A DNA stretch of 58,658 bases from CAZMXI01 sp964570205 (lineage in GTDB: Bacteria; Planctomycetota; Phycisphaerae; Tepidisphaerales; Tepidisphaeraceae). The notes under the pieces were generated by a model. It was not told the DNA's origin. It did no database searches and was given only the letters and a program-made list of their open reading frames with translations. Positions 37,501 to 45,123 of the stretch are shown piece by piece; within the stretch, counting starts at the first letter, position 1; each line of letters opens with the position of its first letter. The stretch is taken from positions 1 through 58,658 of the forward strand of contig CAZMXI010000006.1 of the NCBI GenBank assembly GCA_964570205.1, read 5' to 3'. A program made the position numbers and the translations under genes.

Positions 37501-37620
37501 GCAGAGTACTCCATTCTTACGTCAATCCGTCCAAGACCATTCTAGCCGGTCATGCCACGCGTGGAAACTCGCCGCGGTATCGGGAAATTGCGAAAACCCG
37601 GCATTGCACACGGTTTGTTT

Positions 37621-37649
37621 TTGACGTGCTTCGAGCGCATGGGGAGAAT
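37621..37649 (+). promoter_or_regulatory. Candidate promoter of the metallothionein-ygfZ unit
   Basis: TTGACG (37621-37626) and GAGAAT (37644-37649) are separated by 17 bases; the -35 box matches consensus at five of six positions and the -10 at four. The start would fall about 12 bases before the metallothionein ATG. No SmtB-type 12-2-12 inverted repeat was seen. Confidence 0.35.
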
Positions 37650-37667
37650 GAGGGATAGAGGTGACTT

Positions 37668-37835
37668 ATGGCCGAGCAGAAGAAGTGTGCCTGTGCCCGA
37701 TGCGAGTGCCGGGTGCCGGAGGGCAAGGGGGTGGTGCGGGATGGAAAGGTGTATTGCTCGGAGGCGTGCGCCTATGAGTGCACGGAACAGACGTGCGTAT
37801 GCGTGCATGAGAAGTGCGGGAAGACAAGCCAATAG
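37668..37835 (+). CDS. Bacterial metallothionein, SmtA-like
   Basis: The product is only 55 aa, too short for most gene-length cut-offs. It contains ten cysteines (7, 9, 12, 14, 30, 34, 38, 43, 45, 50) plus His47. The N-terminal cluster KCACARCECRV and the YCSEACA box (29-35) align directly with cyanobacterial SmtA and pseudomonad metallothioneins, and RDGKVYCSEAC is the conserved zinc-finger-like turn. One SmtA zinc ligand (His40) is a cysteine here (C38). Bacterial metallothioneins bind about four Zn or Cd ions in the cytoplasm for storage and detoxification. GAGG lies six bases before the ATG. The ygfZ start follows six bases after the stop, so they are probably one transcript. Confidence 0.9.
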   Translation: MAEQKKCACARCECRVPEGKGVVRDGKVYCSEACAYECTEQTCVCVHEKCGKTSQ

Positions 37836-37841
37836 GGTGAC

Positions 37842-38960
37842 ATGGAATTGCCGATCAGCCCGCTGCAGGAGAGTCACGAGAAAGCCGGGGCGGAGTTCAT
37901 TCGCTACGAGGATGTGCCCGTCGTGTTGACGTTCGGCGAGCCGGCGGCGGAGTACGCGGCGATCCGCAAGTCGGCGGCGATTATTGACCGGGCACAGCGA
38001 AGTGTGCTGGAAGTGGGCGGGGCGGATCGTGCGTGCTTCCTGAACAACCTGCTGACGAACCAGACATTGTGCGGGCCAACGAAGACTCCCATGGCGGCCG
38101 GGACTTGCGTCTATGCGTTCTTCCTGAACGGCAAGGGGCGGATCGTGGCGGCGATCAATGTGCTGGAACTGGGGGACCGCATCATGCTGGAGATGGACGC
38201 GCGCCGAGTGAAGGTTGTGGCTGACGCCTTCGAGAAGTACATCTTCCGGGAGCGGGTTGAGCTGCGACCCAGGCTGGGGGAGTTGCACGCACTGATGCTG
38301 ATGGGGCCCGCGGCGACCGAGCATGTATCGCAGGAATTAGGGCCCCGCGGATGCGGGAAGACGCGGTTTGGCGACATCGAAGTGGTGGCCTTCAGGGATG
38401 ATCTATGCGGCTCGCCGGGATATGGGCTGATCGCGGGCAAGGATGAATTGCAGTCGCTCTGGCGGCACTTCACGTCGCCTCGCGGGGACGCTGGCGGGCC
38501 GGAAGATCGGCGGTTTAGGGGCCTGGCTCGGCCAGCGGGGTGGGCGATGTTCAACACGGCACGGATCGAAGCGGGGCGTCCCATCTTCGGGATCGATTAC
38601 GATGAATCAGCGTTGCCGGCTGAGACCGGGGAAGTTGACCGAGCGGTGAGCTTCACCAAAGGGTGCTACCTGGGCCAGGAGGTGGTGGCGCGGATGCACG
38701 CTCGCGGACAGGTGGCCAGGCAGATCGCGGGAATCCGTATGGAGGACGATTCCCTGCCCATCGCCGGGAGCAAGGTCTACGACTCGCACGAGAATGAAGT
38801 GGGTGCGATTACCAGTTCGACGAACTCGCCGATGCTGTCGAGCGCGGCAATCTGCCTGGCGATGGTGAAGCGGGGGGTTTCACAGGTCGGATCGGCGGTG
38901 CGGGTGCCGGCGGAGGGTCGGATGCGTGCGGGTACGGTGACGTCGATGCCCTTCTCGTGA
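37842..38960 (+). CDS. ygfZ: YgfZ/GcvT-like folate-binding protein
   Basis: The product is 372 aa with an ATG start. It has the aminomethyltransferase (GcvT-like) fold: AIIDRAQRSVLEVGGADRAC with FLNNLLTNQ for folate-site strands, and the family signature KGCYLGQEVVARMHARGQV (about 269-287), whose KGCYxGQE distinguishes YgfZ/IBA57 proteins from true GcvT. YgfZ supports assembly or repair of certain 4Fe-4S enzymes in the cytoplasm using tetrahydrofolate. It follows the metallothionein gene by six bases, an unusual pairing of metal storage and Fe-S maintenance. The C-terminal beta domain is complete. Confidence 0.9.
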   Translation: MELPISPLQESHEKAGAEFIRYEDVPVVLTFGEPAAEYAAIRKSAAIIDRAQRSVLEVGGADRACFLNNLLTNQTLCGPTKTPMAAGTCVYAFFLNGKGRIVAAINVLELGDRIMLEMDARRVKVVADAFEKYIFRERVELRPRLGELHALMLMGPAATEHVSQELGPRGCGKTRFGDIEVVAFRDDLCGSPGYGLIAGKDELQSLWRHFTSPRGDAGGPEDRRFRGLARPAGWAMFNTARIEAGRPIFGIDYDESALPAETGEVDRAVSFTKGCYLGQEVVARMHARGQVARQIAGIRMEDDSLPIAGSKVYDSHENEVGAITSSTNSPMLSSAAICLAMVKRGVSQVGSAVRVPAEGRMRAGTVTSMPFS

Positions 38961-39221
38961 TCAGAGGCGCGCATTCGTTGGTCGGATACGGTCGCGTCAC
39001 GGATCGGCTGGCGGACCCGGCACTCAGGCATCACCGCCTTTCCTGCCGATTCGCGCCATGTGCCCACGGTCGCGGCTGACGACAGATCGTGGGCTCATGG
39101 GAACAGGATGTGAGCAAGCAGCGTGCCGCGTGGGGATGGTGCCAACTGGGCAACCGTCTCTGCCGAGAGGTCGTCCGCCGGAGAGGAGGGATGAGCACAC
39201 GAACGCTCCCGCAAGCGATGT

Positions 39222-39251
39222 TTGCATGTGGAATGCCGCGTAGTTTATAAT
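39222..39251 (+). promoter_or_regulatory. Probable sigma-70-type promoter of rnr
   Basis: TTGCAT (39222-39227) and a perfect TATAAT (39246-39251) are separated by 18 bases. Transcription would start near 39258, giving a leader of about 140 bases. Confidence 0.55.
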
Positions 39252-39282
39252 GAACCCTGCTCGCCAAACGATTGTCAGGGGG

Positions 39283-39296
39283 CCTTGCCGGCAAGG
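39283..39296. promoter_or_regulatory. 14-bp palindrome in the rnr leader
   Basis: CCTTGCCGGCAAGG is a perfect dyad about 25 bases after the predicted transcription start. It could be an operator or a stable element in the mRNA leader; neither can be proven here. Confidence 0.35.
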
Positions 39297-39396
39297 TGCC
39301 GGATATGTGGTATCCCTAAGAGTCAGCAGCGAATGGAATTAGGACCGTTACGACCGCACGATCAAGGCGGGTGTTGCGATATGGACAGGATGACCT

Positions 39397-41733
39397 ATGA
39401 GTGAGGAAGAACAGATTCAAGAGAAGATACTGGATTACCTCCAGACTCACCCGAACCGGCCGCTCAAGCCCAGGCGGCTGGCCAGGGAGCTGAACGTGGC
39501 GCGGGATGAGGATTACTATGCGTTTCGAGACGCCCTGCGTGAGTTGATGCATGAGGGGCGGGCTGTCTGGGGGGCGAGCGGCGCGGTTGTGTTGCCTCCG
39601 CAGAAGCAGCGAAACGACCGAGTGATCGGCACCTATCGGCATAACCGGCGGGGATTTGGATTCGTCGTCCCAACGGACCCGACGGGGCATGAAGACCTGT
39701 ATATCCCGGAGGGACAGAACGGCGGGGCCATCACGGGCGACGTGGTCTCGGCCAAGATCACGAGCCGCGGGCAGCGCGACGGCAAGGCGATTTATGAGGG
39801 GCGGATCATTGAAGTCATTGAGCGAACGCACACACGGTTCGTGGGGACGCTGGTCAGGCAGGCGGACCAGTGGACGGTTATGCCGGATGGCAACGTGCTG
39901 ACGGCGGTGATCGACACCCCCGACGCGGCATCACGGAATGTCAAGCCCGGAACGAAGGTGGTTGTTGAGTTGACCACCTATCCTGAGCGGAACAAGCGGG
40001 CGCAGGGAGTGATCACGGAGGTGCTGGGCAAGGCCGGCGAGAAGGATGTGGACCTGCGTTCGGTGATCATCCAGTTCAACCTGCCAGGAGATTTTCCGGC
40101 GGCGGTGAAGGATCAGGCGCGCCAGGCGCTGGACCGGTTCGGCGGCGAGACGCACTGGCCGGGCCGGGAGGACCTGACCGGCGAGACCATCTGCACGATC
40201 GATCCCGACGACGCCAAGGACTATGACGACGCCATCAGCCTTCGGAAGCTGGCCAGCGGCCTGGTGGAGTTGGGGGTGCACATCGCGGATGTGTCGTACT
40301 TCGTGCCGCAAGGGTCGGCGCTGGATGAAGAGGCGTACAAGCGGGGCAACAGTTGCTATTTTCCGGGGCACGTGATCCCGATGCTGCCTGAAATCCTGAG
40401 CAACGGGGTGTGCTCGCTCCAGGAGGGCGTGCCGCGGCTGTGCAAGAGCGTGTTCATCACACTGGATGAGGATGCCGAGCCGGTTGCGACGCGGTTCGCC
40501 AACACGGTGATCCGCTCAGCGCGGCGGCTGCGGTACCGGGAGGCGCAGGCGATCATCGATGGAGCGCGCGAGGTGCCGCATCCGGAGGGCAACCGGAGCA
40601 TTGATGCGTATCCGCCGCACGTTGTGGGCCTGCTGCGGGAGATGAACGCGCTGGCGAAGCGCATCCAGAAACGGCGACTGGCGGCCGGACAGATCGTGCT
40701 GGACCTGCCCGAGGTGGAACTGCTGCTGGACGAGGATGGAAAGGTGGCAGGAACACGGGCGGAGGACCAGAGCTTTACGCACACCCTGATCGAGATGTTC
40801 ATGGTCGAGGCGAATGAGGCGGTGGCGCGATTGCTGGATTCGATGAACGTGCCGTTCATGCGGCGTGTGCACCCGGAACCGGAGCCGGACAGCGGCGAGC
40901 GGATGCGGCACTTCATTCAGGTGGCCGGATACAAGCTGCCGAAGCTGGTGGACCGCAAGGCGATCCAGTCGCTGCTGGGTACGGTGCGCGGCCGGCCGGA
41001 GGCATTCGCGATCAACCTGGCGGTGCTCAAGAGTCTGGCGCGGGCGGAATACTCACCCGAGGTGGTCGGACACTATGCGCTGGCGAGCCGGCACTATTGC
41101 CATTTCACTTCGCCGATCCGGCGATACGCCGACCTGATGGTTCACCGGCTGATCGACTCATACTGCCGGCAGGACGCCAGTCAGGCCGGCGGGCGCAAGC
41201 GGCGGAAGGTGGAACTGGAGAATGTGATCTCCTACGACAGCCTTCTGGAGATGGGCCGGCACATCAGCTTCACGGAGCGCCGGGCGGACGACGCGGAGCG
41301 AGAGTTGCGGCAGGTGAAGATCCTGGAACTGATGAAGGGCCACATCGGGGAGCAGTTTGTCGGGGTGGTGACGGGAATCACCAACTTCGGCATTTTCATC
41401 CAGATCCAGCAGTACATGATCGACGGTTTGATCAGGTACGAAGACCTGATGGACGACTGGTGGGATGTCGATGAGCGCAGCGGCCTGGTGCGCGGGCAGC
41501 GGACGGGGCAGAAGATCGGCATCGGCGACCTGACGAGCGTCGTGATCGCAAATGTGGACATCCCGCGGCGAGAGCTGGACCTGGCGATGGTGCAGGTGCT
41601 GGGCCGGAAGGCCGGCGCGCAGGAGGTCCAGTCGAAGAAGACGGTCGCGGCAGGCAAAGCGATGCGCGGCCGCAAACGCGGCAGCAAGACGCCCAACGTC
41701 TCGCATAAGCGAAAGGTCAGGCGCTCCCGCTGA
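39397..41733 (+). CDS. rnr: Ribonuclease R
   Basis: The product is 778 aa, the usual RNase R length. It is a cytoplasmic processive 3'-to-5' exoribonuclease that degrades structured RNA. Domains in order: winged-helix region (about 1-65), cold-shock domains (RRGFGFVVPTDPTGHEDLYI, about 85-150, and a second to about 230), catalytic RNB domain (about 255-600) with the metal-binding aspartates in IDPDDAKDYDDAIS, and conserved HFTSPIRRYADLMVHR. An S1 domain follows (GEQFVGVVTGITNFGIFI, about 648-730), then a lysine/arginine-rich tail (MRGRKRGSKTPNVSHKRKVR). Its promoter lies at 39222-39251. It converges with rsgA (39 bp between stops). Confidence 0.95.
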   Translation: MSEEEQIQEKILDYLQTHPNRPLKPRRLARELNVARDEDYYAFRDALRELMHEGRAVWGASGAVVLPPQKQRNDRVIGTYRHNRRGFGFVVPTDPTGHEDLYIPEGQNGGAITGDVVSAKITSRGQRDGKAIYEGRIIEVIERTHTRFVGTLVRQADQWTVMPDGNVLTAVIDTPDAASRNVKPGTKVVVELTTYPERNKRAQGVITEVLGKAGEKDVDLRSVIIQFNLPGDFPAAVKDQARQALDRFGGETHWPGREDLTGETICTIDPDDAKDYDDAISLRKLASGLVELGVHIADVSYFVPQGSALDEEAYKRGNSCYFPGHVIPMLPEILSNGVCSLQEGVPRLCKSVFITLDEDAEPVATRFANTVIRSARRLRYREAQAIIDGAREVPHPEGNRSIDAYPPHVVGLLREMNALAKRIQKRRLAAGQIVLDLPEVELLLDEDGKVAGTRAEDQSFTHTLIEMFMVEANEAVARLLDSMNVPFMRRVHPEPEPDSGERMRHFIQVAGYKLPKLVDRKAIQSLLGTVRGRPEAFAINLAVLKSLARAEYSPEVVGHYALASRHYCHFTSPIRRYADLMVHRLIDSYCRQDASQAGGRKRRKVELENVISYDSLLEMGRHISFTERRADDAERELRQVKILELMKGHIGEQFVGVVTGITNFGIFIQIQQYMIDGLIRYEDLMDDWWDVDERSGLVRGQRTGQKIGIGDLTSVVIANVDIPRRELDLAMVQVLGRKAGAQEVQSKKTVAAGKAMRGRKRGSKTPNVSHKRKVRRSR

Positions 41734-41772
41734 CCGGCACGACGAAACATGATCTTCTGAACCGGGCCGGCG

Positions 41773-42864
41773 CTAGAGGCGCTGGCCCTTCTGCCGCATC
41801 TTGTAGACCTGCTTCTGCAACTTCGCGATCTGCTTCCATCGCGCGCGGTCAGCCTGCTGAAGGCGCTTGTCCTGTCTTGCTTCAAGATAGTGCTGCTCTC
41901 GCTGCAGCTTGAGGTAGTTCTCGAAGCGTGCCGGGTCGAGCACGCCGGACCGCAGAGCGTCGCGGACCGCGCAGCCGGGCTCGGAGCCGTGGCTGCAGTC
42001 GCGGAACCGGCAGGATCGGGACAGCCGCTCGATGTCGTCGAACGCATCGCCCAAGTGCCTATCGTCGGTGGTCCAAAGCGCCAACTCGCGGAGGCCGGGT
42101 GTATCGACGAGCAGCCCACCTGCGGGCAGGAGGATCAGCTCGCGATGGGTCGTCGTGTGGTGTCCGTGAAACTGGCCATGATGCTGGTTGGTCAGGCCGG
42201 TTTGCTGGCGATCCTCGCCGAGCAGGGCGTTGATGAGGGTGGACTTGCCGACGCCTGAGGAGCCGAGGACGACTGCGGTCTTGCCGGCGGCGAGATGTCT
42301 TTTCAGATCGTCGATTCCCAGTCCTTGCGCTGCGCTGACTGCATGAACGGGGACGCCAGTAGCGATGGAACGGACCTCTTGGAGCGCGGCATCAGGGTCA
42401 GCGCACAGGTCGGACTTGTTCAGCACGATCACGGGCGATGCCCCGGAGTCATAGGCGCAGGCCAGGTATCGTTCCAGGCGCCGTGGATTGAAGTCGCCAT
42501 CCAGTCCTGCGACGAGAAACACAAGGTCGATGTTCGCGGCGATGACCTGCTCATCGGCGGCGCCGCCGGCCGCTTTGCGCGAGAAACGGCTGCGGCGAGG
42601 CAGAACGGCGAGGATCGTGGCGGCGACTTCGCCTGATCGCGGTGCGATGGCCAGCCAGTCGCCCACAGCGGGCAGGTCCGCCCGGCTTTGCGCAGCATGG
42701 CGAAGCCGCCCGGAGGGCTCGGCCCATCGCTCGCCCTGCGCACTGATGACCATGGATCGGGAACCGTGCTCGCGAATGACACGTGCCGGCACGGCGTCAG
42801 CCAAGGCGAGTTGTTGAAAGCAGCGTTCAAGTTGATCGTTCCAACCGAATTGGTGGAGAGTCAC
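41773..42864 (-). CDS. rsgA: Ribosome small-subunit-dependent GTPase A
   Basis: The product is 363 aa from the GTG at 42864, chosen because GGAG lies eight bases upstream and TLHQFGWNDQLE is a typical family start; a GTG at 42924 would add 20 unrelated residues. It is a circularly permuted GTPase that matures the 30S subunit. The motifs appear in permuted order: NKSD (G4), then VSAAQG (G5), VLGSSGVGKSTLINAL (G1), the HHTTTHRE switch (G2) and VDTPGLREL (G3). An N-terminal OB-like domain precedes them. The C-terminal zinc site is CRFRDCSHGSEPGC. It converges with rnr, and both act in RNA or ribosome metabolism. Confidence 0.93.
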   Translation of the reverse strand: MTLHQFGWNDQLERCFQQLALADAVPARVIREHGSRSMVISAQGERWAEPSGRLRHAAQSRADLPAVGDWLAIAPRSGEVAATILAVLPRRSRFSRKAAGGAADEQVIAANIDLVFLVAGLDGDFNPRRLERYLACAYDSGASPVIVLNKSDLCADPDAALQEVRSIATGVPVHAVSAAQGLGIDDLKRHLAAGKTAVVLGSSGVGKSTLINALLGEDRQQTGLTNQHHGQFHGHHTTTHRELILLPAGGLLVDTPGLRELALWTTDDRHLGDAFDDIERLSRSCRFRDCSHGSEPGCAVRDALRSGVLDPARFENYLKLQREQHYLEARQDKRLQQADRARWKQIAKLQKQVYKMRQKGQRL

Positions 42865-42927
42865 TGGAGTATCTCCGAAAGCGTATCTTGTGGCGCGCCA
42901 GGCGCGCAGAATCCAATGGAACACAGG

Positions 42928-42983
42928 TTATGAGCCCGTGCCGCCGCGNNNNNNNNNNCGACGTTTTCTCGATTCGCTGTCAT
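42928..42983 (-). CDS. Possible small gene interrupted by the assembly gap
   Basis: On the minus strand a perfect AAGGAG (42998-42993) precedes an ATG at 42983 by nine bases, and the frame reads MTANRENV before running into the N run. Beyond the gap one frame reads RGGTGS then TAA at 42928-42930. If the gap hides a short glycine-rich stretch these could be the two ends of one small protein. The coding content is mostly missing, so this is a candidate only. Confidence 0.3.
42949..42958. other. Assembly gap of 10 N
   Basis: Ten unknown bases, the same count as the second gap, so the figure is probably a fixed scaffold filler rather than a measured length. GC-rich triplets (CCGCCGCG) flank it. 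Confidence 0.9.
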
Positions 42984-43331
42984 GAACATCCGCTCCTTAC
43001 GCTTGAGATATGCATACAATGGCCCATTGCCATTGACCACGGAAGCAAACATAACCTGCTGATATGATGTACGTCAAGGCACATCCGCGCCGGCGCAGCG
43101 TGATGCGAGCAAACTTGTGGGGCGGTCGGCTTGACAAGCGCCGCCCGTGCCATTTACATACCCGCTTCGCCTGGCACGCGGGCGGTGTTTCGCGCGGGAC
43201 GTTTCCCCAGCGCAATGCGCGAGTAAGGCGTGTGGCGGTTTGTGGGCGAAACTCCGGGATTCTTTTGTGGAAAAGGACTTGCGGTTCTCATCGTGCGGTT
43301 CCGCTAGTCGGTCGAACGTGGAGCAAACGCC
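42984..43331. other. Intergenic region upstream of the Gld-type ABC operon
   Basis: Divergent region of about 350 bp between the gap-interrupted small gene (minus) and the ABC ATPase gene (plus). It contains a ribosome-binding site for the minus-strand frame and a promoter candidate for the plus operon. No RNA gene was recognised. Confidence 0.4.
43131..43160 (+). promoter_or_regulatory. Candidate promoter of the Gld-type ABC operon
   Basis: A perfect TTGACA (43131-43136) is followed 17-18 bases later by the weak -10 options TTACAT or TACATA (43154-43160). The leader to the GTG at 43332 would be about 165 bases. Confidence 0.33.
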
Positions 43332-44306
43332 GTGATATCCGTTTCGCAATTGACCAAGGCTTACGGGCAGAACCTGGCCGTGGACCACATCAGCTTCGAG
43401 GTGCCCGCCGGCCAGATCGTGGGCTTCCTCGGGCCTAATGGTGCGGGCAAGTCGACCACCCTCCGAATGCTGACCTGCTACCTGCCGCCCACCAGCGGCA
43501 CAGCGCGGGTGGCGGGATTCGACATCTTCCACCAGTCGGCGCAGGTGAGGCAGAAACTGGGGTATTTGCCCGAGAACTGCCCGCTGTACACGGAAATGAA
43601 GGTCGAGGAGTACCTCGACTTCCGCGGCCGGCTCCGCAGGATGGACCGCGAGCAGCGCAAGCAGCGGCTGGGCTTCGTGCTGGAGCGATGCTGGCTGAAG
43701 GATGTCCGGCGAAAGACCATCGCCCACCTTTCCAAAGGCTATCGCCAGCGCGTGGGGCTGGCCGACGCGCTGCTGCACAGCCCTCCGGTGCTGGTGCTGG
43801 ATGAGCCGACCATCGGCCTGGACCCGACGCAAATCCGGGAGACCCGGAGACTGATCCGTGAACTGGGCGGCGAGCACACGGTGATCCTATCCACGCATAT
43901 TCTGCCGGAAGTGGAGGCGGTGTGCGACCGGGCGATTGTGATCGCCCGCGGCCGGATTGTCGCGCAGGGCTCGCCGGAGGAACTGCGGACCAGCCGCCGG
44001 ATGCAGGCGCGCGTGCTGGTTGAGTGCAAGGCACCCGGCAAGGATCTTCAGCTTGCCTTGGCCCGCGTGAGCGGCGTGCGGGATGTGGAGGTGCTGGGCC
44101 CGGCGGGCGGGGATTCGCATTATGTGACGGCCGCGTTGCGGGCCAAGGACGGCTATGACATCCGCGAAGAGGCGGCACGTACGGTCATCCAGAACGGCTG
44201 GCCGCTCCGCGAGGTGCGGCTGGAGCACGCAACCCTTGAGGAGTTCTTTGTGCAGGTGACGGCCAATCAGGCCATGGCCTCTTCGAGCAACGGAGGTGAG
44301 GCATGA
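43332..44306 (+). CDS. ABC transporter ATP-binding protein, GldA-like
   Basis: The product is 324 aa from a GTG with GGAG about nine bases upstream. Walker A is GPNGAGKST (about 34-42), the Q-loop follows at GYLPENCPLY, the signature is LSKGYRQRVGLADAL (the LSKGY variant seen in GldA/NatA-type ATPases), Walker B is VLVLDEPTIGLDP, and the H-loop is STHIL. A C-terminal 90-residue accessory domain follows. It powers the permease and the GldG-like subunits encoded downstream. Its stop overlaps the next start by four bases (ATGA), so translation is coupled. In Bacteroidetes the homologous genes serve gliding motility; here the substrate and role are unknown. Confidence 0.92.
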   Translation: MISVSQLTKAYGQNLAVDHISFEVPAGQIVGFLGPNGAGKSTTLRMLTCYLPPTSGTARVAGFDIFHQSAQVRQKLGYLPENCPLYTEMKVEEYLDFRGRLRRMDREQRKQRLGFVLERCWLKDVRRKTIAHLSKGYRQRVGLADALLHSPPVLVLDEPTIGLDPTQIRETRRLIRELGGEHTVILSTHILPEVEAVCDRAIVIARGRIVAQGSPEELRTSRRMQARVLVECKAPGKDLQLALARVSGVRDVEVLGPAGGDSHYVTAALRAKDGYDIREEAARTVIQNGWPLREVRLEHATLEEFFVQVTANQAMASSSNGGEA

Positions 44307-45069
44307 CCACAGCAACAACCATCGCCCGGCGCGAGCTGAGCAGTTACTTCTATTCACCGATCGCCTATGTGGCCATGACGCTGTTTCTGGTGGCGACGGG
44401 GGTGTTGTTCTGGAGCGACTTCCAGCCCGGCAAGGTCGCTGGCATGCGGTCCATTTTCGACTGGATGGTGTGGCTGCTGGTACACCTCATGCAGCTGGTC
44501 AGCTTCCGCAGCCGNNNNNNNNNNTGGTGGTGATCATCCCGGTGCTGAGCATGGGCCTGATGAGCCAGGAATGGAGCACCGGCACCATCGAGAGCCTCAT
44601 GACGGCGCCGGTGAGCGAGACCGATGTGATTCTGGGCAAGTTTCTGGGGTCAACGGGGTTCTTCTTGGTTCTGCTGGCGCCGACGCTGCTCTACGCCATC
44701 CTACTGCGGATTAACAGCCCGTCGCTGGATTACGGGCCGATCTTCTCGGGCTATCTGGGCATCATTCTCGTTGGAGGGATGTTCATCGCGGTGGGGCTGT
44801 TCTGCTCGTCCCTGACGCGGAGTCAGGTCGTGGCGGCCGTTTCTTCGGCGGCGGTGCTGTTCATCGTTACGATCATTCCGTACTGGGCGAGCATGAAGGC
44901 AACGCTGCCGACATTCTGGCGGAATGTATCCGACCAGCTTGTCTATCGCCGCTATGCCGAGTTCAGCCGCGGGATCATTGACACCGGGCACCTGGTGTTC
45001 TTCATCGCCATGATCGCGGTGTTCCTGTTCCTCAGCATCAAGATGCTGGAGAGCAGGCGGTGGAAGTAA
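44303..45069 (+). CDS. ABC permease, GldF-like, interrupted by an assembly gap
   Basis: The start ATG overlaps the ATPase stop. Before the gap the frame encodes TIARRELSSYFYSPIAYVAM and FLVATGVLFWSDFQPG, the family N-terminus and first helix. After the gap another frame resumes with VVIIPVLSMGLMSQEWSTGT, SLMTAPVSETDVILGKF and further helices (FLVLLAPTLLYAILL, IILVGGMFIAVGLFCSSL), ending KMLESRRWK. The two halves are in different frames across the 10-N filler, so the true gap should be 8, 11, 14 or another length equal to 2 modulo 3. About 250 residues are expected, giving a complete ABC-2-type membrane subunit with six helices. The gene is probably intact in the organism. Confidence 0.85.
44515..44524. 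other. Assembly gap of 10 N inside the GldF-like gene
   Basis: Ten unknown bases. Frame continuity of the permease requires a true length equal to 2 modulo 3, so ten is not the real size. Confidence 0.9.
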
Positions 45070-45123
45070 CAGGGAAGGATCTGGGCCGTGCGCTGAACCG
45101 CACACTAAGCGTGGCAAATCACC

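Larger units (their letters stand above)
38961..39396. other. Intergenic interval upstream of rnr, 436 bp
   Basis: It holds the rnr promoter candidate and leader. The left half (38961-39200) has only poor open frames and no recognised RNA gene. A perfect 14-bp palindrome lies in the leader at 39283-39296. Confidence 0.5.
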
